Assembly (NCBI RefSeq): GCF_002158995.1
Contig: NZ_LOHF01000005.1
Span: forward strand, 181,368-245,367
DNA length: 64,000 bases
Reading direction: 5' to 3'
Source of the DNA: Pseudomonas caspiana
GTDB taxonomy: Bacteria; Pseudomonadota; Gammaproteobacteria; Pseudomonadales; Pseudomonadaceae
Below, in pieces: positions 55,894 through 64,000 of the stretch. Position numbers and translations under genes: made by a program. The notes under the pieces were generated by a model that saw only the letters and a list, made by a program, of their open reading frames with translations, did no database searches and was not told where the DNA came from. Every line of letters starts with the position of its first letter. Position 1 is the first letter of the stretch.

Positions 55894-56006
55894 CTGTAGG
55901 AGCGCGCTTGGTCTGGGCCGCATCCGGACGATGCGGTGCCTCAGCGAAAAATGTTTTACCTGACCTGACCTGACCTGACGCCATCGCGGGCAAGCGCGCT
56001 CCTACA
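55894..56006. repeat. REP inverted repeat with CCTGA microsatellite in its loop
   Basis: The arms TGTAGGAGCGCGCTTG and complement lie far apart. The loop contains four tandem CCTGA units (55959-55978). The remainder of 55822-56176 holds only this and the island-flanking repeat. Confidence 0.8.
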
Positions 56007-56074
56007 TTTAAAAGCATTTAAATTCAGTTGGTTATTTTATGTTTGATGAGAGCCGAGGGGGATGTATTGATCTA

Positions 56075-56180
56075 AGGGTTATCCACTTTATCTATTAGCC
56101 TGCCTGTGGATAACCTTTGGAGAACCGCTTGCAGGCCTTATAGTTAAAGGCTTGCAAGCTATTGATTAATAATTGATCAG
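56075..56180. repeat. Island-flanking direct repeat, right copy
   Basis: It matches 52573-52676: GGTTATCCAC, GTGGATAACC, GAGAACCGCTTGCAGGC and the closing TTGATCAG. Its end overlaps the last codon of rarD. Confidence 0.8.
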
Positions 56181-57064
56181 GCCCTGCGACGCAAAGTTAT
56201 CCACGCATCAACGCTGTAAACCGCCAACCCCGCCCAGATGAACGCGAAGGTCACAATGGTGCTTGTCGCAAGGTGTTCCTTGAATACCAGCACCGCCAAT
56301 GCCAGCACCAAGGTCGGGGCGATGTATTGCAGGAAGCCCAGGGTGGTGTAGGGCAGGTGCCGGGCGGCGGCGTTGAAGGCGACCAGCGGCAGGATCGTCA
56401 CCGGGCCTGCGGCAGCGAGCCAGAGTGCCTCACTGGTGGTCCAGAATTCCGGTTGCGAGGTGTACGCCGCCGGGTTGAGCAGCAGCCAGCCCACGGCGAT
56501 GGGCACCAGAATCCAGGTTTCCACTACAAGGCCGGGAAGGGCGGCAACCGGGGCTTTCTTGCGCACGATTCCGTACACCGCGAACGTTCCGGCAATCACC
56601 AGCGAGACCCACGGCAGGCTGCCGACTTGCCACAGTTGATGCGCCACGCCCGTCGCCGCCAGACCGACGGCGATCCATTGCAGGCGCCGTAGCCGTTCGC
56701 CCAATACCAGCATCCCCAGCAAGACGTTGACCAGCGGGTTGATGTAGTAACCCAGGCTGGCCTCGACCATGCGCTCGTTATTCACTGCCCACACATACAC
56801 CAGCCAATTCACGGCGATCATCGAGCCGCTGAAAGCCAGTACCGCCAGACGCTGTGGATTGTCCCGCAGTTCGCGCCACCAGCCGGGATGTTTCCAGAAC
56901 ATCAGCAGCACCGAGCCGAACAATGCCGACCACAGCACTCGATGGACGATGATTTCCACAGATGGCACTTGGGCGATGGCTTTGAAGTAGAGCGGAAACA
57001 AACCCCAGATGGTGTAGGCACTAAGCCCGAGAATGTACCCGCGTCGCGGGTTGACGGCTGGCAT
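56177..57064 (-). CDS. rarD: EamA-family transporter RarD
   Basis: This 295-residue inner-membrane protein has about ten predicted spans. The N-terminus RRGYILGLSAYTIWGLFPLY and the ERMVEASLGYYINPLVNVLL block are typical of RarD, a drug/metabolite-superfamily permease; its substrate is not established. AGGA lies seven bases before the ATG at 57064, which was chosen over an earlier ATG at 57127 with a non-hydrophobic extension. Confidence 0.93.
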   Translation of the reverse strand: MPAVNPRRGYILGLSAYTIWGLFPLYFKAIAQVPSVEIIVHRVLWSALFGSVLLMFWKHPGWWRELRDNPQRLAVLAFSGSMIAVNWLVYVWAVNNERMVEASLGYYINPLVNVLLGMLVLGERLRRLQWIAVGLAATGVAHQLWQVGSLPWVSLVIAGTFAVYGIVRKKAPVAALPGLVVETWILVPIAVGWLLLNPAAYTSQPEFWTTSEALWLAAAGPVTILPLVAFNAAARHLPYTTLGFLQYIAPTLVLALAVLVFKEHLATSTIVTFAFIWAGLAVYSVDAWITLRRRA

Positions 57065-57107
57065 GGTGGGTCCTGTTGGCAGGTGGTGGATTCTTGTTTT
57101 ATTTCTT

Positions 57108-57133
57108 CTGTAGGAGCTCATGAGCACCTACAG
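57108..57133. repeat. Short palindrome, solo REP-like
   Basis: CTGTAGGAGCTCA followed by TGAGCACCTACAG makes a 26-base near-perfect palindrome between srkA and rarD. Confidence 0.6.
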
Positions 57134-57150
57134 GTGATGATGTGATTCAT

Positions 57151-58125
57151 TCAAAACAACTTCAACGGCTCCTCGTTAAGCGCCGACAACTGTTCGCGCA
57201 AGGCGAGGATCTGGTCGCCCCAGTAACGTTCGGTGCCGAACCACGGGAAGCTGTGCGGGAATGCCGGGTCGTCCCAGCGACGGGCCAGCCAGGCGCTGTA
57301 ATGCATCAGGCGCAGTGCGCGCAGCGGCTCGATGAGGGCCAGTTCACGCGGGTTGAAATCATGGAATTCGTTGTAGCCGTCCATCAGCTCTGACAATTGC
57401 CCCAGGCATTCTTGGCGATCACCGGCCAGCATCATCCAGATGTCCTGGACGGCAGGGCCCATGCGGCAGTCGTCGAGGTCGACGATGTGGAACATCTCGT
57501 CGCGCGCCATCATGTTGCCGGGGTGGCAGTCGCCGTGCATGCGGATGTTCTGATGCGGCGTGGCGGCGTAGGCATCTTCGACGCGCTTGAGCAGATCCTT
57601 CGCCACGGATTCATAAGCTGGCAACAGGCTGCGCGGGATGCAGTCGTTTTGCAGCAGGAAATCCAGCGAGTTCTGACCAAAGTTCTGCACGGCCAGTGCT
57701 TCGCGGTGCTCGAAAGGTTTGGTCGCGCCCACCGCATGGATACGCCCGAGCAACTGGCCCAGACGATACAACTGATCAAGATTGCCCGGCTCTGGCGCTC
57801 GGCCGCCGCGACGGGGAAACAGCGTGAAGCGAAATCCTGCGTGTTCGAACAGGGTCTGCCCGTTATGCACCATCGGCGCGACCACCGGAATATCGACGTT
57901 GGCCAGTTCGAACGTGAAGCTGTGTTCTTCCAGGATGGCTTCGTTGGTCCAGCGCTGCGGCCGGTAGAACTTGGCGATCAGCGGCTGGCCGTCTTCGATG
58001 CCGACTTGATAGACGCGGTTCTCGTAGCTGTTGAGCGCAAGGATGCGGGCGTCACTGAGAAACCCGATGCTTTCAACGGCATCAAGGACCAAGTCTGGCG
58101 TAAGTGTTGCGAACGGGTGGGCCAT
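57151..58125 (-). CDS. srkA: Stress response kinase A (YihE family)
   Basis: This 324-residue serine/threonine kinase of the aminoglycoside-phosphotransferase fold (YihE/SrkA) is thought to protect cells during stress by counteracting MazF-type toxins. It shows SYENRVYQVGIEDGQPLIAK with the ATP lysine, the catalytic loop MHGDCHPGNMM and the magnesium motif IVDLDDCRMGP. The start MAHPFATLTPDLVLDAVESI at 58125 fits the family; upstream residues do not. Confidence 0.93.
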   Translation of the reverse strand: MAHPFATLTPDLVLDAVESIGFLSDARILALNSYENRVYQVGIEDGQPLIAKFYRPQRWTNEAILEEHSFTFELANVDIPVVAPMVHNGQTLFEHAGFRFTLFPRRGGRAPEPGNLDQLYRLGQLLGRIHAVGATKPFEHREALAVQNFGQNSLDFLLQNDCIPRSLLPAYESVAKDLLKRVEDAYAATPHQNIRMHGDCHPGNMMARDEMFHIVDLDDCRMGPAVQDIWMMLAGDRQECLGQLSELMDGYNEFHDFNPRELALIEPLRALRLMHYSAWLARRWDDPAFPHSFPWFGTERYWGDQILALREQLSALNEEPLKLF

Positions 58126-58311
58126 GCTAACTCCTGCGCGCAGCAGGCTGCCGCGTCGGCCCGTGATGGTAGCGCAGACGGGCAAGCGATGGGTCTTTAG
58201 CTTCACCGCAAAGTTGCGCGCTGCAATCAAACTGTCATCACCTGTTAGCTGTAACGAAATATTGAATCGCTAATGTCGCGGCCAATGAGATCGATCTCAA
58301 GGCGAGCGAAT

Positions 58312-59331
58312 GTGAGTGATTTGAAAGAAGTGGCACGACTGGCAGGGGTTTCGCGGGCGACTGCCGCGCGGGCTTTTGCGTCTCCGGACGTCGTGCGTCC
58401 CGCCACTCGCGATCAAGTATTTGAGGCCGCCCGTCAGTTGGGTTTTCGGCCCAATCGCCTGGGGCGTCAGTTGCGCCTGCAAACCACCAACCTGATCGGC
58501 GTGATTGTGCCCAACCTGCTTAACCCGGTCTTCGCCGAGCAATTCCAGGCCATGGAGCGGGCTGCGCGTCTGAAAGGCTACAACCTGCTATTGGCGACGA
58601 CCGATTACAGCAGCGAACGGGAAAGCGCCGTGGTTGAGGAGCTGCTGCGGCAGCGCGTCGATGGCCTGGTGCTGACCGTGACCGATGCCGAAAGCAATCG
58701 TGTTCTGCAAAGCCTGGTCAACGAAGACACGCCGTTCGTGCTGGCGTATCACCAACCTGGCAATCCCGATTACGGCGCCGTGTCTGTGGATAACCGCGCA
58801 GGCATGGCGCTGGCGACGCGTTACCTGCTCGACTCCGGTCATCGTCGCATCGGCATGGTCGCCGGTCCCGCGTTGCAATCGGACCGCGCCCGCCTGCGTT
58901 ATACCGGGTATTGCGAGGCCATGGTCGAGCGGGGTCTGGAAAGTCTGCCAGTGATTGAAATGCCTGCGCATACCCAAGCCGACTTCGCTGCTCTTGAGCC
59001 TTTGCTGCGTGGGCCTCATCGACCCAGCGCGCTGGTCTGCTCCAACGATTTACTGGCGATCAGCCTGATCGCCGAACTGCGCCGCAACGGCTGGAGCGTG
59101 CCCGGCCAGCTCTCCGTTATCGGCTTCGATGGCATCACCCTCGGCGCCCAGATGCATCCGACGCTGTGTAGCGTCGTGCAACCCATCGCGGCGCTGGCCA
59201 GCACCGTGATCGATCAACTGCTGGCGCAAATCGCCGGTGCCGCTCCGATTTCCCATTGCCTGCCTTGCCATATCCGGCCGGGTGAAAGTACTCAGCCCTA
59301 CGAGGAGATGCTTCATGATCCGCTTCAGTAA
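58312..59331 (+). CDS. LacI-family transcriptional regulator
   Basis: This 339-residue repressor has an N-terminal LacI helix-turn-helix (SDLKEVARLAGVSRATAARA) and a periplasmic-binding-protein-like effector domain (TTNLIGVIVPNLLNPVFAEQ, GHRRIGMVAGP). The GTG at 58312 was chosen because AAGGCG lies about nine bases upstream and the DNA-binding domain begins there; ATG 58273 or 58285 are alternatives. It overlaps the downstream solute-binding protein gene by 17 bases, so it probably controls that transporter and binds a related effector. Confidence 0.9.
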   Translation: MSDLKEVARLAGVSRATAARAFASPDVVRPATRDQVFEAARQLGFRPNRLGRQLRLQTTNLIGVIVPNLLNPVFAEQFQAMERAARLKGYNLLLATTDYSSERESAVVEELLRQRVDGLVLTVTDAESNRVLQSLVNEDTPFVLAYHQPGNPDYGAVSVDNRAGMALATRYLLDSGHRRIGMVAGPALQSDRARLRYTGYCEAMVERGLESLPVIEMPAHTQADFAALEPLLRGPHRPSALVCSNDLLAISLIAELRRNGWSVPGQLSVIGFDGITLGAQMHPTLCSVVQPIAALASTVIDQLLAQIAGAAPISHCLPCHIRPGESTQPYEEMLHDPLQ

Positions 59332-60319
59332 AACCCTGGCAGCGCTGCTGCTGTGCGGTGCGGCCAGCCTGGCTCAGGCCGCTGAAACTGCCATCTGCTA
59401 CAACTGCCCGCCAGAGTGGGCGGATTGGGGCACGCAGCTCAAGGCAATTGCCGACACCACCGGTGTGCAAGTGCCGCTGGACAACAAAAACTCCGGCCAG
59501 TCGCTGGCACAATTGGTCGCTGAAAAGGCCGCTCCGGTTGCCGACGTGGTGTATTACGGCGTGACCTTCGGCCTGCAGGCGCAGAAAGCGGGCGTAGTGG
59601 GCAGCTACAAACCAAAAGGCTGGGAGCAGATTCCGGCCGGTTTGAAAGACCCGGAAGGCCACTGGTTCGCGATCCACTCCGGCACTTTGGGCATCATGGT
59701 CAACGTCGATGCGCTGGGCGGTCTGCCGGTCCCGCAAAGCTGGGCTGACCTGCTAAAGCCTGAGTACAAAGGCATGGTTGGTTACCTGGATCCGTCCAGC
59801 GCCTTTGTCGGTTACGTGTCTGCGGTGGCGATCAACCAGGCCATGGGCGGCACCCTGGACGACTTCAAACCGGCCATCGATTACTTCCAGAAGCTGGCGA
59901 AAAACTCGCCGATCGTGCCTAAGCAAACTGCCTATGCACGTGTGCTCTCAGGTGAGTTGCCGATCCTCGTCGACTACGACTTCAACGCCTATCGCGCCCG
60001 CTATAAAGACAAAGCCAATGTTGCTTTCGTGATTCCGAAAGAAGGCAGCATCAGCGTGCCGTACGTGATGAGCATTGTGGATAAAGCACCGCATCGCGCC
60101 AACGCTGAAAAGGTCCTGGATTTCACCCTGTCCGATCAAGGCCAGTCGCTGTGGGCCAAGGCTTATCTGCGCCCGGTACGTGACGTGAAAATGCCTGCCG
60201 ATGTGGCTGCGCAGTTCTTGCCGGACAGCGATTACGCCCGTGCTGGCGTGGTCGACTACGAGCACATGGCCGCGGTGCAGGAAGCTTTCGCAGCGCGTTA
60301 TCTGAGTGAGGTCAAGTAA
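59315..60319 (+). CDS. ABC transporter periplasmic solute-binding protein
   Basis: This 334-residue protein has a signal peptide (MIRFSKTLAALLLCGAASLA ending QAAE). The mature part (WADWGTQLKAIADTTGVQVP, ADVVYYGVTFGLQAQKAGVV, QTAYARVLSGELPILVDYDF) belongs to the SBP family that includes Fe3+, thiamine and 2-aminoethylphosphonate binders. The ligand cannot be told from sequence; the downstream phosphoesterase favours an organophosphorus compound. GAGGAG precedes the ATG. Confidence 0.9.
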   Translation: MIRFSKTLAALLLCGAASLAQAAETAICYNCPPEWADWGTQLKAIADTTGVQVPLDNKNSGQSLAQLVAEKAAPVADVVYYGVTFGLQAQKAGVVGSYKPKGWEQIPAGLKDPEGHWFAIHSGTLGIMVNVDALGGLPVPQSWADLLKPEYKGMVGYLDPSSAFVGYVSAVAINQAMGGTLDDFKPAIDYFQKLAKNSPIVPKQTAYARVLSGELPILVDYDFNAYRARYKDKANVAFVIPKEGSISVPYVMSIVDKAPHRANAEKVLDFTLSDQGQSLWAKAYLRPVRDVKMPADVAAQFLPDSDYARAGVVDYEHMAAVQEAFAARYLSEVK

Positions 60320-61186
60320 GTGACCGCTTCGGTTCTGAAAGCTCAGGGCGTGAGGTCGGGCAGGCGTGGATTCTTGCGCCTGCGCCCGACCGCGGCCTGG
60401 GCGCTGGCTCCAGCCGCAGCCATGCTCTTTGCGTTCTGGTTGCTGCCATTGGCGCACCTGATTTTGCTGGGTGGCGAAAGCCGTGACGGCAGCGCGGGTT
60501 ACTGGCAGGTGCTGAGCAGTGCGCAATATCTGGGCAGTCTTGCCCAGACCTGTGTGTTGGCAATTGTGGTCACGCTGGCGGCTTTACTGGTCGGTGGCAT
60601 CAGCGGCGTTTTTCTCGCCCGGCAGCGGTTTTTCGGTCGTTCGGCACTGGTGGCGTTGCTGACTTTTCCACTGGCGTTTCCCGGCGTGGTCGTAGGGTTT
60701 CTGGTGATTCTGCTGGCCGGTCGCCAAGGCTTGTTTGCGATGCTGGGTATGGAGTTGGCGGGGGAGCGCTGGATCTTCGCCTACTCGCTGACCGGACTGT
60801 TTCTGGGCTACCTGTATTTCTCGATTCCTCGCGTGATCCTCACGGTGATGGCGGCCTGTGAAAGTCTGGATCGCAGCCTTGAAGAGGCCGCTCATTCACT
60901 CGGCGCGGGTCATTGGCGAGTGGTCTGCGACGTCATCGTGCCGGGCCTCGCGCCCGCGTTGGTGTCCTGTGGCGCGATTTGTTTTGCGACTTCCATGGGC
61001 GCGTTCGGTACGGCGTTCACGCTGGGCACGCGGCTCAACGTCACGCCAGTCGCGATCTACAACGTGTTCACCAACTACGCCAATTTTGCGGTCGCTGCGG
61101 CGCTGTCCGTGGTGCTGGGCGCGTTGACCTGGGCTGTGTTGTTGCTGGCGCGACGTCTGGTGAAAAACTCGGGGACTGTCCTGTGA
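60320..61186 (+). CDS. ABC transporter permease 1
   Basis: This 288-residue permease has six membrane spans and the EAA loop SLEEAAHSLGAGHWRVVCDV. It begins with a GTG directly after the binding-protein stop (TAAGTG) and overlaps permease 2 by four bases. It has an Arg-rich N-terminal tail before the first span. Confidence 0.92.
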   Translation: MTASVLKAQGVRSGRRGFLRLRPTAAWALAPAAAMLFAFWLLPLAHLILLGGESRDGSAGYWQVLSSAQYLGSLAQTCVLAIVVTLAALLVGGISGVFLARQRFFGRSALVALLTFPLAFPGVVVGFLVILLAGRQGLFAMLGMELAGERWIFAYSLTGLFLGYLYFSIPRVILTVMAACESLDRSLEEAAHSLGAGHWRVVCDVIVPGLAPALVSCGAICFATSMGAFGTAFTLGTRLNVTPVAIYNVFTNYANFAVAAALSVVLGALTWAVLLLARRLVKNSGTVL

Positions 61187-61977
61187 AGCGCTCATCGCTG
61201 TTTGTCATGCAGTTGCTGTTTACCCTGTTGGTCTGCGCGTTCATGTTGGTGCCAGTGCTGCTGTCATTGCTCGCCGGCCTGACGCGCAATTATTTCCAGG
61301 GCCTGTCGAGTGGATTGACCTTCGACTGGCTGATTCAGGTCTGGCAGGCCTATTCGCCGACGGTCTGGTTGTCGATTCAGCTGGCGGTGGCCTGCGCTGT
61401 GTGCGTCTGCGTGATTGGCGTACCGGCTGCGTATGCCTTGGTGCGGATGAACAATCGCTTTAGCCGTGCCTTCGAGGAATTGATGGTCTTGCCGGTGGCC
61501 ATGCCCGGTCTGGCCAGCGCCTTGGCGTTGCTGCTGACCTACGGCCAGTTCGGCGGCTTTCGCAGCAGTTGGTTGTTCATCTTGGTCGGCCATGTGCTGT
61601 TCACGTTGCCGTTTCTGGTGCGCCCGGTCATGGCCGTGATGCAGCGTCAGCAATTACCGGTGCTGGAAGAGGCGGCAGCCAGTCTTGGCGCAGGTCCGTT
61701 CAAGCGATTTTTCAGCGTGGTGGTGCCCAATTGCCGGGCCGGGATTCTGGCCGGTGTGTTGATGGTCGTCACCTTGTCCTTGGGTGAATTCAACCTGACC
61801 TGGATGCTGCACACGCCGATGACCAAAACCCTGCCGGTGGGTCTCGCCGACAGCTACGCGTCTGCGCGGCTGGAAGTCGCCAGCGCCTACACCCTTATTT
61901 TTCTGTTGATGATCGTGCCGCTGTTGATTGCGTTGCAGGCCATCAGCGCCCGTCTTTCCCGTGGAGAGAGTCGATGA
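61183..61977 (+). CDS. ABC transporter permease 2
   Basis: This 264-residue permease with six spans has the EAA loop VLEEAAASLGAGPFKRFFSV. It starts with GTG inside GTGA overlapping permease 1 and ends in an ATGA overlap with the ATPase, so all four transporter genes are coupled. A longer frame starting at 60913 is a shadow of permease 1. Confidence 0.92.
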   Translation: MKRSSLFVMQLLFTLLVCAFMLVPVLLSLLAGLTRNYFQGLSSGLTFDWLIQVWQAYSPTVWLSIQLAVACAVCVCVIGVPAAYALVRMNNRFSRAFEELMVLPVAMPGLASALALLLTYGQFGGFRSSWLFILVGHVLFTLPFLVRPVMAVMQRQQLPVLEEAAASLGAGPFKRFFSVVVPNCRAGILAGVLMVVTLSLGEFNLTWMLHTPMTKTLPVGLADSYASARLEVASAYTLIFLLMIVPLLIALQAISARLSRGESR

Positions 61978-63005
61978 CCGGAACCACTATTCGTTTGCAG
62001 GGCTGCCGCAAGTCATTCGCTGACGGCACCGTCGCTGTGCATGACCTGAACCTGACTATCGAACCCGGCGAAACCCTGGCAATTCTCGGCCCGTCGGGAT
62101 GCGGTAAAACCACTACGTTGCGGCTGATCGCCGGGCTGGAAAGCCCGGATGTCGGGCAAATTTTTTTCGGTGACAGCGATGTGACCCGTCTGCCTATCGA
62201 GAAGCGGGACGTGGGCATGGTGTTTCAGAACTACGCGCTGTTCCCCAATCTGGATGTGGCCGGAAATATCGTTTATGGCCTAAAGATTCGCGGCATGTCG
62301 CCTGCCGAGCGCAACAAGCGCTGCACTGAACTGCTGGAGTTGGTCGGCTTGCAGGAGCACGGCAAGCGCAGCATTCACGAGCTATCCGGCGGCCAACGCC
62401 AGCGGGTTGCCTTGGCTCGTGCGCTTGCGCCGCGACCTCGGGTGTTACTGCTCGATGAGCCGCTGGCGGCACTGGATGCGCAATTACGTGAACGCTTGCG
62501 CAGCGAGCTGGATGAGCTGCTGCGTGGGCTGGGGATAACTTCAGTTTTTGTCACCCACGATCAAGGCGAAGCCATGGCGCTGGGCGACCGGATTCTGGTG
62601 ATGGAAAAAGGGCGTGTCGCGCAACTGGCGACGCCCCGCGAAATTTATCAACAGCCTGCCAATGCCTTCGTCGCCAGTTTTGTCGGCAACCTCAATGCGT
62701 TTTCGGTGGTTGAGCGTACGGCTCATGGGTTGAAAGTCAGCGGCGGCGAGTTGCCGTGGACGGCTGCGAATCAGCCGTCAACGGTGTATTGCCGCCCCGA
62801 GCATTTGCGCGTGGCGGACGGTGAAAGTCATTTGCGCGGGCGTTTGGTCGGGCAGTTCTTTCAGGGTGCTCAAAGTCGGCTGTTGGTGGATGTCGGTGGT
62901 GCTCAGCCTCTGTTGGTCGACAGTTCCGACAACGTTATCCACAGCCCTGGTGCGCCGATCGGCCTGACCGTCGCGCCGCAGGTGTTGTTTACCCTGGGTT
63001 CCTGA
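61974..63005 (+). CDS. ABC transporter ATP-binding protein
   Basis: This 343-residue ATPase of the polyamine/iron/phosphonate importer class has Walker A GPSGCGKTT, signature LSGGQRQRVALARAL, Walker B LLLDEPLAALD and the switch histidine in VFVTHDQGEAM. A TOBE-like C-terminal domain follows (residues about 240-343). It completes the importer formed with the two permeases and the binding protein. Confidence 0.95.
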   Translation: MTGTTIRLQGCRKSFADGTVAVHDLNLTIEPGETLAILGPSGCGKTTTLRLIAGLESPDVGQIFFGDSDVTRLPIEKRDVGMVFQNYALFPNLDVAGNIVYGLKIRGMSPAERNKRCTELLELVGLQEHGKRSIHELSGGQRQRVALARALAPRPRVLLLDEPLAALDAQLRERLRSELDELLRGLGITSVFVTHDQGEAMALGDRILVMEKGRVAQLATPREIYQQPANAFVASFVGNLNAFSVVERTAHGLKVSGGELPWTAANQPSTVYCRPEHLRVADGESHLRGRLVGQFFQGAQSRLLVDVGGAQPLLVDSSDNVIHSPGAPIGLTVAPQVLFTLGS

Positions 63006-63027
63006 TTTTTTGTCTGGAACGCATACA

Positions 63028-63120
63028 CCTGTAGGAGCGCACGAGCACCGCGAGGCCGCGATGGCGGTTTGCCTGACACACCGCCATCGCGGCCTCGCGG
63101 TGCTCGTGCGCTCCTACAGG
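63028..63120. repeat. Long inverted repeat (REPIN type D)
   Basis: CCTGTAGGAGCGCACGAGCA and the CCGCGAGGCCGCGATGGCGG segment are mirrored almost perfectly (about 40-bp arms). It lies between the ATPase and phosphoesterase genes and may limit read-through. Confidence 0.88.
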
Positions 63121-63148
63121 ACATATTGTCAGGTAGGAAATTATTACT

Positions 63149-63982
63149 TTGAACCACCCATTCCTCATTGCGCAGATCAGCGATCTGCACCTCAAAGCCT
63201 GTCAGAAGCTGACCTATGGCGTCGTCGATACCCTTGGTGCGTTGCGTCGTGCCGTGGATCACTTGAACGCCAGCGTGCCGCGTCCCGATATCGTGGTGAT
63301 CAGTGGCGACCTGGTGGACTTCGGTCGTGCGGATGAATACGCGGTGTTGCATCCAGAACTGAAACGGCTGCACATGCCGTTTTACCTGGTGCCGGGCAAT
63401 CATGACGATCGACAGCATTTGCTGGCCGAGTTCGCCAATCAGACCTACCTGCCCCTTTCATCCGATGCGCCACTGGATTGGGTCGTGGAAGAGCATCCCG
63501 TGCGGTTGATTGGCCTGGATACCAGTATTCCCGGCTCACATGGCGGACAACTGTCGGAGTGTCAGTTGCTCTGGCTCGATGAGTTACTGGCGCGCCGCCC
63601 GGATGTGCCGACGGTGTTGGTCTTGCATCATCCGCCGTTCATTACCGGCATCGGCCACATGGACCGCGAGCCGTTTATCAACAGGGGGCCATTCGAAAAA
63701 GTGATTGCGCGTCACCCGCAAGTGGAGCGCTTGCTCTGCGGGCATTTGCATCGTCCGATGCAGCGTCGTTTTGGTGGCAGCCTGAGCTGCATTTGTCCCG
63801 GTACTTCCCACCAGATCGTGCTTGATCTGCAGGAAGACGCCCCGGCGCATTTCAATCTGGAACCGGCCGGTTACCTGCTGCACCGCTGGCACCCAGAGCA
63901 GGGGTTGGTGACGCATAACGCGGTGTTCGGCGAGTACCCGGGGCCGTATCCGTTTTATGACGTGAATGGGTTGATTGATTAG
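63149..63982 (+). CDS. Metallophosphoesterase, GpdQ/CpdA-like
   Basis: This 277-residue class III phosphodiesterase has the five metal motifs in order: ISDLHL (D and H), VISGDLVDFG, LVPGNHDDR, LVLHHPP and LLCGHLHRPM. It is closest in layout to glycerophosphodiesterase GpdQ and cAMP phosphodiesterase CpdA. Its place after an ABC importer suggests it hydrolyses the imported phosphodiester. The start is TTG (63149) with AGGA upstream; no ATG occurs early in the frame. Confidence 0.9.
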   Translation: MNHPFLIAQISDLHLKACQKLTYGVVDTLGALRRAVDHLNASVPRPDIVVISGDLVDFGRADEYAVLHPELKRLHMPFYLVPGNHDDRQHLLAEFANQTYLPLSSDAPLDWVVEEHPVRLIGLDTSIPGSHGGQLSECQLLWLDELLARRPDVPTVLVLHHPPFITGIGHMDREPFINRGPFEKVIARHPQVERLLCGHLHRPMQRRFGGSLSCICPGTSHQIVLDLQEDAPAHFNLEPAGYLLHRWHPEQGLVTHNAVFGEYPGPYPFYDVNGLID

Positions 63983-63992
63983 TCGAGAGGCC

Positions 63993-64000
63993 ATGACACA
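63993..64000 (+). CDS. Possible start of next gene, cut by window
   Basis: An ATG (ATGACACA) lies ten bases after the phosphoesterase stop with GAGAGG before it. Only two codons and part of a third are visible, so no product can be named. Confidence 0.35.

Overview
The window is chromosomal DNA from a Pseudomonas, most likely of the P. fluorescens group. The evidence is the hut genes with HutC-type operators, a glyA-soxBDAG-purU-fdhA and gbcAB glycine betaine catabolic region, opgGH, glcB, gcvR and about twenty REP/REPIN-like inverted repeats in intergenic gaps. No tRNA, rRNA, integrase, transposase or CRISPR array was seen.

Layout. 1-8.1 kb: histidine utilisation (hutU partial, hutD, hutC, hutF), split by an inserted ECF sigma/anti-sigma/DUF3455 operon and nhaA. 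8.2-22.6 kb: housekeeping genes (lipocalin, lipoprotein, DUF924, fbp, glgP, pip, dtd, opgGH, a retropepsin-like protease, an acyltransferase, a DUF2780 protein). 22.8-31.9 kb: the seven-gene C1 operon, transcribed leftward from glyA to fdhA, which degrades sarcosine to glycine and serine and oxidises the released formaldehyde and formate units. 32.2-38.3 kb: alaC, a TraX-family gene, ltaE, a zapA/coiled-coil pair and a chemoreceptor. 38.6-41.4 kb: divergent gbcB and gbcA, the glycine betaine demethylating oxygenase. The end of gbcB carries a 197-bp tandem duplication.

41.4-45.8 kb is an AT-richer accessory island and the most interesting part of the window. It holds a previously unannotated 34-codon gene with a good ribosome binding site, a stand-alone YcaO-domain enzyme and a peptide-exporter-type ABC transporter. 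Together they form a minimal three-gene RiPP (ribosomally made, modified peptide) locus, flanked by a family of degenerate repeats that contain DnaA-box sequences.

45.8-52.4 kb: a DnaQ-like exonuclease, a CBS/cNMP-binding/nucleotidyltransferase protein, a single-domain response regulator, glcB and gcvR. 52.5-56.2 kb is a second accessory island: an orphan PAAR protein, a PGRP-like zinc amidase, two tandem paralogous membrane-anchored putative immunity proteins and a decayed third copy. Two roughly 105-bp direct repeats bracket it. 56.2-64 kb: rarD, srkA/yihE, and a LacI regulator with a four-gene ABC importer and a metallophosphoesterase, probably for a phosphorus- or glycerophosphodiester-type substrate.

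All calls come from reading the sequence and from knowledge of the families. No database search was run.
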